Assembly: GCF_021172045.1 (NCBI RefSeq)
Contig: NZ_CP087164.1
Location: 744,001-808,000, forward strand
Direction: 5' to 3'
Length of the DNA: 64,000 nucleotides
DNA from: Capillimicrobium parvum
GTDB taxonomy: Bacteria > Actinomycetota > Thermoleophilia > Solirubrobacterales > Solirubrobacteraceae
Shown: in pieces, positions 1 through 7,964 of the stretch
Layout of the letters: each line of letters opens with the position of its first letter
Position numbering within the stretch: position 1 is the stretch's first letter
Notes under the pieces: model-generated
Databases searched by the model: none
What the model saw: the letters and a program-made list of their open reading frames with translations, nothing else
Told to the model about the DNA's origin: nothing
Made by a program: the position numbers and the translations under genes

Positions 1-131
1 CACCGGTCATTGTCGTCATCGGAACGCCGAGTCGCTCCCGTTCATCTGCTTCCGAGTAGGCCTGTCCGCGATCGCGGCTCCAGGATCTGCTCCGCCGTGC
101 TGTCAACCCTGATGCGCAGGAGAGGAAGGTC
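1..131. other. Upstream intergenic sequence, window edge
   Basis: No gene can be supported here. A purine-rich ribosome binding site (ggagaggaagg) lies just before the ATG at 132. On the minus strand an ATG at about position 20 could begin a divergent gene running off the window, but only six codons are visible, so it is not called. Confidence 0.4.
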
Positions 132-1634
132 ATGACGACCGAGTCAACGGAGCGGATCCCGCTGCTCCCGGACGTGCAGCGGTTCGTCGATCGCAGCCAC
201 CGGCTGCTCATCGATGGAGCCTGGGTCGACAGCGCGTCCGGGCAGACGTTCGAGAGCGTCGACCCGTCGACGGGCGAGCGGCTGGCGACGGTCGCGTTCG
301 CCGGGGAGCGCGACGTCGACCGTGCCGTCGACGCCGCGCGACGGAGCCTCTCGGGCCCGTGGGGGGCGATCGGCCCGGCCGATCGGGAGCGGATCCTCCA
401 TCGCCTCGCGGACCTGATGGAGGAGCACGCCGACGAGCTCGCCCAGCTGGAGTCGCTGGACAACGGCAAGCCGCTGGCGTTCGCACGGCTCGTCGACGTC
501 GACCTCTCCATCAGTCACTTCCGGTACTACGCGGGCTGGCCCCGCAAGATCGCCGGTCAGGTCCTTCCCGTGTCGGTGCCGGACATGCACTGCCACACCC
601 GGCTGGAGCCGGTGGGCGTCTGCGCGCAGATCGTGCCGTGGAACTTCCCGCTGCTCATGGCCGCGTGGAAGGTGGCGCCCGCGCTGGCTGCGGGTTGCGC
701 GGTGATCCTCAAGCCCGCCGAGCAGACGCCGCTGACCGCGCTGCGGCTGGGCGAGCTCGCCCTCGAGGCCGGCGTCCCGGCGGGCGTGCTCAACGTGCTT
801 TCCGGCGACGGGACCACGGGCGCCGCGCTCGTCCGGCACCTCGACGTCGACAAGATCGCGTTCACCGGCTCGACCGAGGTCGGGCGCGAGATCGGCGCGA
901 TCGCCGGACGCAACCTCAAGCGGGTCACCCTCGAGCTCGGCGGCAAGTCGCCGAACGTGATCCTGCCCGACGCGGACCCGGCAGCGGCGACGCGCGGCGC
1001 GTTCGAGGCGATCTACTTCAACTCGGGGCAGAGCTGCACGGCCGGCTCCCGGCTCTTCGTCCAGCGCGACCAGTACGACGATGTGGTCAGCGCGCTGGCC
1101 GACACGGCGCGCGCGACCGTTCCCGGTCCCGGGCTGGCTCCGGACACCTTCCTGGGTCCGGTGATCTCCGAAGGGCAGCGCGCCCGCGTGCTGGAGTACG
1201 TCAACGCCGGCACGGCCGAGGGAGCGGAGCTGGTCGCGGGCGGCAGTGCGGTCTCCGGTCCGGGCTACTTCGTCGAGCCGACGGTCTTCAGCGCCACCTC
1301 GGACGACCTGACGATCGCTCGCGAGGAGATCTTCGGACCCGTCGTCGTCGCCCTGCCCTACGACGATCTCGACGAGGTCATCGAGCGCGCCAACGCCACG
1401 CGGTACGGGTTGGCGGCCGGCATCTGGACCACCGACCTGCGCGCCGCGCACCGGTTCGCCGACAAGGTCCGGGCCGGATCCATCTACATCAACTGCTGGC
1501 AGCCGAGCGACGCCGCCGCGCCCTTCGGCGGCGTCAAGGACTCGGGCGTCGGCCGCGAGCACGGCTACGAAGGGCTCTCGCAGTACCTGGAGAGCAAGAC
1601 CGTCTGGACCAATCTGGGAGCGGACAATGCCTGA
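132..1634 (+). CDS. NAD(P)-dependent aldehyde dehydrogenase
   Basis: This 500-residue protein is a full-length soluble aldehyde dehydrogenase that oxidises an aldehyde to a carboxylic acid with NAD(P)+. The key residues are visible: the PWNFP segment at about 169-173, Lys194 in ILKPAEQTP, the general base Glu268 in LELGGKS, and the nucleophile Cys302 in NSGQSCTAGS. The start is supported by a strong purine-rich ribosome binding site. The gene overlaps the next flavin amine oxidase by 8 bases. It could therefore oxidise an aldehyde released by the two amine oxidases, which is an inference from context. The substrate cannot be read from sequence. Confidence 0.93.
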   Translation: MTTESTERIPLLPDVQRFVDRSHRLLIDGAWVDSASGQTFESVDPSTGERLATVAFAGERDVDRAVDAARRSLSGPWGAIGPADRERILHRLADLMEEHADELAQLESLDNGKPLAFARLVDVDLSISHFRYYAGWPRKIAGQVLPVSVPDMHCHTRLEPVGVCAQIVPWNFPLLMAAWKVAPALAAGCAVILKPAEQTPLTALRLGELALEAGVPAGVLNVLSGDGTTGAALVRHLDVDKIAFTGSTEVGREIGAIAGRNLKRVTLELGGKSPNVILPDADPAAATRGAFEAIYFNSGQSCTAGSRLFVQRDQYDDVVSALADTARATVPGPGLAPDTFLGPVISEGQRARVLEYVNAGTAEGAELVAGGSAVSGPGYFVEPTVFSATSDDLTIAREEIFGPVVVALPYDDLDEVIERANATRYGLAAGIWTTDLRAAHRFADKVRAGSIYINCWQPSDAAAPFGGVKDSGVGREHGYEGLSQYLESKTVWTNLGADNA

Positions 1635-2967
1635 CATCGATGTCGTCGTGGTCGGCGCGGGCTTCGCGGGGCTCGTCGCCGCGCGTGAGCTGTCGTCGCA
1701 CGGCGTCGAGGTGATGGTCCTCGAGGGGCGCGATCGCGCAGGCGGGCGAACCTGGGTGGACGAGCGGCTCGGCACCGAGCTGGAGCTGGGCGGGACGTGG
1801 GTGCACTGGCTGCAGCCGCACGTGTGGGCCGAGATCAACCGCTACCGCGAGCCGGTGCAGATGACCGGCACGGCGGTGGGGGTCGAGATGAGCTGGCTCG
1901 TGGACGGCGACGTGCGCACCGGCTCGGCCGAGGCCGCCGGATCGCTGGTGGACGAGGCGCTGCGCCGAGTCTTCGAGGGCAGCCGCGACCACTTCCCCAC
2001 GCCCTATGCCGATCCCGCCGGCTACGAGCTCGCCGACGATCTGGACGACCAGTCGGCGGGCGACGCCGTCGACCGCCTCGGCCTTGACGAGGACGCCTAC
2101 GCGCTGGCGGACGCACTCCTGTCGGCGACGCTGAGCGCCCGGATGCACGACGCGTCGCTGACGCAGCCCATGCGCTGGACGGCAGCCTCCGGGCACGACT
2201 GGGCGAACATGTTCGAGGCTTCGTCGGCATACAAGCTCGCCGGCGGCACCCGAGGGCTGATCGACGACATCGCGGGCGACGTCCGCGGCGAGATCCGCCT
2301 CAGCACGCCGGTCGCGGCCATCGAACGCAGCGGAACCGGCCTGACCGTCCATACGCGCGGCGGCGAGACGATCGCCGCGAAGGCGGTCGTCGTCACCGTG
2401 CCCCGCAACGCCCTGCGCGGCATCGACGTCCGGCCCGCGCTGTCGGACGCGAAGCGTCGCGTCATCGACGAGGGTCCCGCCGGCATGGGCGTCAAGGTCT
2501 GGGCTCGCGTGCGCGGCGACCTGACCGGATGGTCCGGCTATGCGCCGTCCGGCTCCCCGCTGAACTACTGCGGCTACTACGGCAAGATCGGGACCGACAG
2601 CCTGCTCGTCGGGTTCGGCCCGAGCGCGGACCTCCTCGACATCGAGGACCTCGACGCGGTGACCCGCGTCATCCGGGCGTGGCGGCCGGAGATCGAGGTG
2701 CTCGCCTGCGACGGCCATGACTGGGTGGACGACGAGTTCAGCCGGGAGACGTGGCTGGTGCAGCGACCGGGCCAGCACCGGTATCTCGAGGCGCTCCAGC
2801 AGGCGGAGGGCGGGCTCTTCCTCGCCGGAGCGGACTACGCGTCGGGCTGGACCGGCTACATCGACGGCGCGGTCGAGAGCGCGATGGTCGTCGCGTCCCG
2901 GATCAGAGACCACATAGGCGTACCGGCCCCCCGGCCGTCCGTGCCGACACACGGAGCGCGGTCATGA
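1627..2967 (+). CDS. Flavin-containing amine oxidase (copy 1)
   Basis: This 446-residue FAD enzyme belongs to the flavin monoamine oxidase family, which oxidises amines to imines/aldehydes with oxygen. The N-terminal dinucleotide-binding motif VVVGAGFAGLVAARELS (about 6-22) is followed by EGRDRAGGRTW. The C-terminal FAD-contacting segment contains LAGADYASGWTGYIDGA. The gene overlaps the upstream aldehyde dehydrogenase and shares an ATGA overlap with a clear paralogue downstream, so the pair looks like a tandem duplication in one operon. No signal peptide is seen, so a cytoplasmic location is likely. The amine substrate is unknown. Confidence 0.88.
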   Translation: MPDIDVVVVGAGFAGLVAARELSSHGVEVMVLEGRDRAGGRTWVDERLGTELELGGTWVHWLQPHVWAEINRYREPVQMTGTAVGVEMSWLVDGDVRTGSAEAAGSLVDEALRRVFEGSRDHFPTPYADPAGYELADDLDDQSAGDAVDRLGLDEDAYALADALLSATLSARMHDASLTQPMRWTAASGHDWANMFEASSAYKLAGGTRGLIDDIAGDVRGEIRLSTPVAAIERSGTGLTVHTRGGETIAAKAVVVTVPRNALRGIDVRPALSDAKRRVIDEGPAGMGVKVWARVRGDLTGWSGYAPSGSPLNYCGYYGKIGTDSLLVGFGPSADLLDIEDLDAVTRVIRAWRPEIEVLACDGHDWVDDEFSRETWLVQRPGQHRYLEALQQAEGGLFLAGADYASGWTGYIDGAVESAMVVASRIRDHIGVPAPRPSVPTHGARS

Positions 2968-4277
2968 CGCGCGACATCGACGTGATCATCGTCGGCGCGG
3001 GGTTCGCGGGGCTGATCGCCGCGCGGGAGCTGTCCTCGCGCGGCATCGAGGTGCTGGTCGTCGAAGGCCGCGACCGCCTCGGTGGACGCACCTGGGTGGA
3101 CGATCGGCTGGGCACGCGGCTGGAGATGGGCGGGACCTGGGTCCACTGGCTCTCGCCGCACGTCTGGTCGGAGATCACCCGCTACGGCGCGTCGATCGTC
3201 GAGACCGGCACCGGCATCGCCCGGGAGATGACGTGGCTCGTGGACGGCGAGCCGCGCAGCGCACCGGCGGAGGAGGCGGCGCCCCTGCTCGACGAGGCGA
3301 TGAACCGGTTGTGGGGGGAGTCCCGCACGTACTTCCCGTATCCGTACGCCGATCCGGCGACCTACGAGGTGCCCGAGGCGGTCGACGCGCGCTCCATCGG
3401 CGACGTCATCGACGAGATGCATCTCGACGAGGACGCGTACGCGCTGGCCGAGGGGATGATGTCGGCGATGTTCAACGCGCCGATCCACAGCGTCGGCGTG
3501 ACCCAGGGCCTGCGGTGGACGGCGGCCGCCGGCCACGACTGGGCGACGATGTTCGAGGTCTCCTCGCTGTACAAGCTCGTGGACGGCACGCGCGGCCTCG
3601 TCGACGCCATCGCGGCGGACGTCCGCGGTGACATCCGCCTGAACGTCCCGGTCGCTGCCGTCGAGCGCAACGGGCAGGGGTTCGCGGTCGAGACGCGGTC
3701 CGGGGAGCGCCTGACCGCCCGCTCGGTGATCCTCACCGTCCCGCGCAACGCGGTGAGCGCCATCGACATCCGGCCGGCGCTCGATCCCGGCAAGCGGCAG
3801 CTGCTCGACGAGGGCTGCGCCGCCCTGGGCACGAAGGTCTGGATGAAGGTCCGCGGCGACCACACGGGATGGTCGGCGTACGCGGACGGGTCCCTGGGCC
3901 TGAGCTGGTGCGGGTACTACGGACCCGCGGACGGCGATTCCATGCTCGTGGGCTTCGGGCCGAGCACCGAGCTGCTCGACGTCACCGACCTGGAGCAGGT
4001 CCGGGCGGTGATGGCGCGCTGGCGGCCGGAGCTCGAGATCCTCGAGTGCACCGGCCACGACTGGGTCGCCGACGAGTTCAGCCGGCAGACGTACCTGGTC
4101 CAGCGTCCGGGCCAGCACCGCGGCCTCCGGGCGCTCCAGCGACCGGAGGACGGTCTCTTCCTGGTCGGTTCGGACTACGCCTCGGGCCTCGGGGGCTATA
4201 TCAGCGGGGCGATCGAGAGCGCGTATGAGAACGTGCCACGAGTGATGCGCCACCTCGGCGCGGAGAGGACACGATGA
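2964..4277 (+). CDS. Flavin-containing amine oxidase (copy 2)
   Basis: This 437-residue paralogue follows the preceding oxidase through an ATGA overlap, which fixes the start at 2964. It has the same FAD motif (IIVGAGFAGLIAARELS), the EGRDRLGGRTW signature and the C-terminal GSDYASGLGGYISGA segment. Long matching stretches such as GGTWVHWL, TVPRNA and GHDW show descent from a common ancestor with copy 1. Divergence in the substrate half suggests the two copies act on different amines or different enantiomers, which is an inference. It is coupled by another ATGA overlap to an SDR gene. Confidence 0.87.
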   Translation: MTRDIDVIIVGAGFAGLIAARELSSRGIEVLVVEGRDRLGGRTWVDDRLGTRLEMGGTWVHWLSPHVWSEITRYGASIVETGTGIAREMTWLVDGEPRSAPAEEAAPLLDEAMNRLWGESRTYFPYPYADPATYEVPEAVDARSIGDVIDEMHLDEDAYALAEGMMSAMFNAPIHSVGVTQGLRWTAAAGHDWATMFEVSSLYKLVDGTRGLVDAIAADVRGDIRLNVPVAAVERNGQGFAVETRSGERLTARSVILTVPRNAVSAIDIRPALDPGKRQLLDEGCAALGTKVWMKVRGDHTGWSAYADGSLGLSWCGYYGPADGDSMLVGFGPSTELLDVTDLEQVRAVMARWRPELEILECTGHDWVADEFSRQTYLVQRPGQHRGLRALQRPEDGLFLVGSDYASGLGGYISGAIESAYENVPRVMRHLGAERTR

Positions 4278-5080
4278 CCCAGGCTGAGGACGCGTCCCGG
4301 GGCGCGCGCCGGTTCGCCGGCAAGACGGCGTTCGTGACCGGCGCGGGATCGGGCATCGGTCGGGTCACGGCTCGCCGGCTGGCGAGCGAGGGCGCGAGCG
4401 TGGCCTTCCTGACGCGCTCGGAGGACCGCTGCGCCGACTGTGAGGCGGAGCTCGAGGCGCTGGGAGGCGGCGTTCTCGGCATGGTGGGCGACGTGGCTCG
4501 CGCCGAGGACGTCGAGCGCAGCGTGCAGCGCGCCGTCGCCGAGTTCGGCGGGATCGACATCGCCGTCGCCAACGCCGGCGTCCCGAGCGACCCGCGGACG
4601 ATCGTCGACACGACGATCGAGGACTGGGACAGGACGATCGCGGTCAACCTGTCGGGCGTCTTCTACACGGTCAAGCACGCCATCGGGTCCATGCTCGAGC
4701 GCGGCGGGGGGGCGATCGTGATCGTCGGCTCCGACGTGTCGGTCATCGGCTGCCAGAGCCTGCTCGCCTACACCGCCTCCAAGCACGGCCTCGTCGGGCT
4801 CACGCGCTCGCTGGCGCTGGACCACGGCCCGGAAGGGGTGCGCACGAACATCGTGTGCCCCACGTCGGTGTCGACCGAGATGATGAGCAACCTCGCCGAG
4901 GCGGAGCCCGAGATCGCGCAGGCGTGGATCGACTCGGTGCCGCAGGGGCGCATGGCCACTCCCGAGGAGGTCGCGGCGGCGATCTGCCATCTCGCCTCGG
5001 ATGAGGCCAGCTTCACGAACGGGCTGATCTACACGGTCGACGGCGGCGTGACGGCCGGGAACTTCAGCAAGCCGCAGTAG
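4274..5080 (+). CDS. Short-chain dehydrogenase/reductase
   Basis: A 268-residue classical SDR that interconverts an alcohol and a ketone with NAD(P)(H). The cofactor motif TGAGSGIG lies near the N-terminus, NAG is present at the end of beta-4, and the catalytic Tyr-x3-Lys is in YTASKHG. The C-terminal VDGGVTAG motif is typical. It is the last gene of the operon that starts at 132 and overlaps the second amine oxidase by four bases. It ends 15 bases from a convergent regulator gene. The substrate is not recognisable. Confidence 0.88.
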   Translation: MTQAEDASRGARRFAGKTAFVTGAGSGIGRVTARRLASEGASVAFLTRSEDRCADCEAELEALGGGVLGMVGDVARAEDVERSVQRAVAEFGGIDIAVANAGVPSDPRTIVDTTIEDWDRTIAVNLSGVFYTVKHAIGSMLERGGGAIVIVGSDVSVIGCQSLLAYTASKHGLVGLTRSLALDHGPEGVRTNIVCPTSVSTEMMSNLAEAEPEIAQAWIDSVPQGRMATPEEVAAAICHLASDEASFTNGLIYTVDGGVTAGNFSKPQ

Positions 5081-5095
5081 GCGCGGGGAAGTCCG

Positions 5096-6310
5096 TCAAT
5101 GGGGGCTGAGCCCGTTCACCGCCGCGGTGCCGTTGCGCGCGTACAGGTCGTGCAGGCGCAACGCGAGGGCCAGCTCGTCCTTGCGCGACAGGATGCTGCA
5201 TCCGATCTGCTTCTCGATCGTGGCCAGCCGGTAGCTCACCGTCCGCTCGTGGACGCCGAGCGCCGCCGCGGCCGCGGCCCCGTTGTGGCCGGTGGCGAAG
5301 TACGCGCGCAGGGTCTCGCGCAGGGCCCGGCTGCGCTCGTCGGCGCCGTTCAGCTGGCCGAGCTGCCGCGCGGAGAACTCCTTCGCGAGGCGGATGTCGT
5401 TCGTCACGAGCGCTTCGAGCTGGACGTCGCGGTAGAGCGTGACGGCGCGGTCGGTCCCCATCGCCACGCGGAACGCGAGCATCGCCTCGCGATGGGTCTG
5501 GCGAAAGCCGGTGACGCCGGTCGCCAGATCGCCGATCGCGACCTGCGTGCCGGCGGGCACGGCCAGCCCGCGCAGGGCGCTGTGGGCGGTCTCGTCCAGG
5601 CCCTGGGCGCTGTGCCACGACCAGATCGAGGCTCCGGTCGGCGCGGGGGCGGCGAGCGTCGCTCCGCCGATCCGCGCGGTCATCGCCCCGATCGCGCCAT
5701 CGGGATCCCGGCCCCAGGCGATCGCGCCGACGTGCGTGCCGGCCACCGGATATCCGAGATCCTCCTCGTCGACGGGGATGTCGTCGAGCATCTGGCGGAT
5801 CAGCGTCACGCGCCGCAGGTCACGGATGCGCATCACGCGGTCGCGCTCCGCGGCGTGGACGCGCTCGAGCTCCGTCGCGGCGTGGTCGAAGTAGTCGAAC
5901 AGGTAGCGCGAGACGACCAGCACCAGGCGCTGCCTGCGCTCGGCGGGCAGGTCCCAGGTTCCGATCTCCGTGTACAGGAGCTCCCACCAGCGGCTGAGCA
6001 GCACGTTGCAACCGCGCTGGAAGACGACCCAGGGAACGCCGGTCCGCGCCGCGATCTTCGCCTCCTCCACCGACGAGGCGGTGGGATCGGGCAGGGTGAG
6101 GCCGTCGCCGATCCCCGCGGCCAGGTCGCGCAGGACGACGCTCGTGGCGTCGCGGGCCTGTGCGGCCAGCGACGGGTCGGCGTCGTCGAAGTACTCGGGG
6201 ACCCGCTCGATCAGCCGGTTCATCGCGTCGTCCACGATCTCGTCGCGCTGCGCGTCGAGCCACGTGGCGACCGAGCGCAGATCGTCTCGAAGATGGGACA
6301 TGCGACACAT
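5096..6310 (-). CDS. PucR/CdaR-type transcriptional regulator
   Basis: This 404-residue protein has the layout of PucR-family regulators: a variable sensory N-terminus and a C-terminal helix-turn-helix. The latter contains ATGHNGAAAAAALGVHERTVSYRL (given here as residues of the HTH, about 345-370) and a following dimer-stabilising segment. The family usually activates catabolic operons in response to a metabolite. The gene lies between two dehydrogenase operons and is divergent from the SDR at 6370, so either may be its target. A second in-frame ATG at 6301 is an alternative start. No membrane segments are seen. Confidence 0.82.
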   Translation of the reverse strand: MCRMSHLRDDLRSVATWLDAQRDEIVDDAMNRLIERVPEYFDDADPSLAAQARDATSVVLRDLAAGIGDGLTLPDPTASSVEEAKIAARTGVPWVVFQRGCNVLLSRWWELLYTEIGTWDLPAERRQRLVLVVSRYLFDYFDHAATELERVHAAERDRVMRIRDLRRVTLIRQMLDDIPVDEEDLGYPVAGTHVGAIAWGRDPDGAIGAMTARIGGATLAAPAPTGASIWSWHSAQGLDETAHSALRGLAVPAGTQVAIGDLATGVTGFRQTHREAMLAFRVAMGTDRAVTLYRDVQLEALVTNDIRLAKEFSARQLGQLNGADERSRALRETLRAYFATGHNGAAAAAALGVHERTVSYRLATIEKQIGCSILSRKDELALALRLHDLYARNGTAAVNGLSPH

Positions 6311-6369
6311 GATGCTTCGGTCTCTTCGCGTACGTCAAGAGACTGTCGAGCATCCGGAGAGGAGACGAA
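6311..6369. promoter_or_regulatory. Divergent promoter region of the PucR gene and SDR operon
   Basis: This 59-base gap separates the divergent PucR-type regulator and the SDR pair. A ribosome binding site (ggagaggagacgaa) precedes the GTG at 6370. The gap is short enough that both promoters must overlap each other or the regulator's 5' end. No convincing palindrome was found. Confidence 0.45.
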
Positions 6370-7140
6370 GTGACGCTGGATACGACGGAGGTCGCGTTCG
6401 TGACCGGAGCAGGCTCCGGTATCGGCGCGGCGGTGGCCACGCGACTCGCCGCACGGGGAGCCGCGACCGTGCTCTTCGACGTCTCGCGCGACGGCCTGGA
6501 CCGCACGAGCACCGCGATCCTGGCCGCCGGGGGCGACGCGATGCCCATCGGCGGGGATGTCAGCGACGACGACAGCGTCGCCGCGGCGGTCGGCGCCGCG
6601 CTCGACCGGTACGGCGCGCTCGACACCGTCGTCACGTGCGCCGGCATCGAGGGCGACATCGTCCCGGTGGCCGACATGACGGTGCAGAACTGGCGACGCG
6701 TCCTCGACGTCAACCTCACGGGCACCTTCCTGACCGCGCGGCATACGATCCCGAGCCTCGTCGAGCGCGGGGGCGGCTCGTTCGTCGCCGTCAGCTCAGA
6801 CGGCGGCGTCAAGGGGACGGAGGGCTTCGGGGCGTACTGCGCGAGCAAGCACGGCGTCGTCGGGCTCGTGCGGTGCCTGGCGCTCGAGTACGCGCGCCGG
6901 GGCGTCCGCAGCAACGCCGTGCTCCCGGGCTTCATCGAGACGCCGATGTCCGACCGCTTCCTCAGCGGCCTCGAACCGGCCGAGATCGACCGGTTCCTGG
7001 CCGCCGTGCCCGCCGGCCGCTTCGGCAAGCCGGAGGAGGTCGCGGCCGCCATCGCGTTTCTGGCCTCGGACGAGTCCGCCTACACCAACGGGCATCTCTA
7101 CGTCATGGACGGCGGCACCTCGGCGGGTGACCTCGGATGA
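6370..7140 (+). CDS. Short-chain dehydrogenase/reductase
   Basis: A 256-residue classical SDR starting at a GTG with a good ribosome binding site. It carries TGAGSGIG for NAD(P) binding, CAG in the NAG position, the active-site YCASKHG, and a C-terminal MDGGTSAG. It overlaps the next SDR by ATGA, so the two are probably co-translated and may act on consecutive alcohol/ketone steps. It is divergent from the PucR-type regulator at 5096. The substrate is unknown. Confidence 0.88.
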   Translation: MTLDTTEVAFVTGAGSGIGAAVATRLAARGAATVLFDVSRDGLDRTSTAILAAGGDAMPIGGDVSDDDSVAAAVGAALDRYGALDTVVTCAGIEGDIVPVADMTVQNWRRVLDVNLTGTFLTARHTIPSLVERGGGSFVAVSSDGGVKGTEGFGAYCASKHGVVGLVRCLALEYARRGVRSNAVLPGFIETPMSDRFLSGLEPAEIDRFLAAVPAGRFGKPEEVAAAIAFLASDESAYTNGHLYVMDGGTSAGDLG

Positions 7141-7964
7141 CCGCGGCACGCTCCGCCGGCGATCGGACGACGAAGCGGCGCGATCGGGTGGCGCTGGTCA
7201 CCGGTGGCGGTTCCGGCATCGGCGAGGCGACCGTGCGCAGGCTGGTCGCCGACGGCGCCACCGTGGCGGTGCTCGACGTCCGGGAGGCCGAGGCCGACCG
7301 CGTGGTGCAGTCCCTGCCCGCGGGATCCGGCTGGGCCGTCGGATGCGACGTGTCTCGTCCCGCCGAGGTCGATGATGCGGTGCGCAAGGTCATCGAGCTC
7401 GCCGGTGGGCGCCTGGATGCCGTCGTCAACTGTGCCGGGATCGGGACGGAGGGGTCGATCGGGGATCTCGAGCTCGATGACTGGCACAGAACGCTGGCGG
7501 TCAACCTCACCGGGCCGATGCTCGTCATTCGTGCGGCCCTGCCGGCGCTGACCGCCGGCGGCGCGGGATCGGTCGTCAACATCGCCTCCGCCGCCGGCCG
7601 GCGGGCGATCGCGGGCTTCGCCGCGTACAGCGCCTCGAAGGCCGGGCTCATCATGCTCACCCAGCAGGCGGCAGTCGACTACGGGGCCGCCGGCGTTCGG
7701 TTCAACGTCATCTGTCCCGGGTGGGTGCGCACCGCGATGAGCACCGCCGACATGGAGGCGGTCAAGCAGATGCGCGGCGGAACGACGGAGGAGGCGTTCA
7801 CCTGGGTCAGCCGCCACACCCCGCTGCAACGGGTCTCGGACCCGAGTGAGATCGCGAGCATCGTCGCCTTCCTGGCCGGCGCCGACTCGTCCTACGTCTC
7901 CGGCGCCGTCATCGCCGCCGACGGCGGCTCGAGCGTCATCGAGGTGTCGACCCTGATGACCTGA
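7137..7964 (+). CDS. Short-chain dehydrogenase/reductase
   Basis: A 275-residue SDR with the glycine-rich motif TGGGSGIG, NCAG, the catalytic YSASKAG and the terminal ADGGSS segment. The start at 7137 is set by an ATGA overlap with the preceding SDR. Its 3' end overlaps by 29 bases the 3' end of the convergent GAF-PucR regulator, leaving no room for an intergenic terminator. The function is an oxidoreductase of unknown substrate, probably in the same pathway as its partner. Confidence 0.87.
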   Translation: MTAARSAGDRTTKRRDRVALVTGGGSGIGEATVRRLVADGATVAVLDVREAEADRVVQSLPAGSGWAVGCDVSRPAEVDDAVRKVIELAGGRLDAVVNCAGIGTEGSIGDLELDDWHRTLAVNLTGPMLVIRAALPALTAGGAGSVVNIASAAGRRAIAGFAAYSASKAGLIMLTQQAAVDYGAAGVRFNVICPGWVRTAMSTADMEAVKQMRGGTTEEAFTWVSRHTPLQRVSDPSEIASIVAFLAGADSSYVSGAVIAADGGSSVIEVSTLMT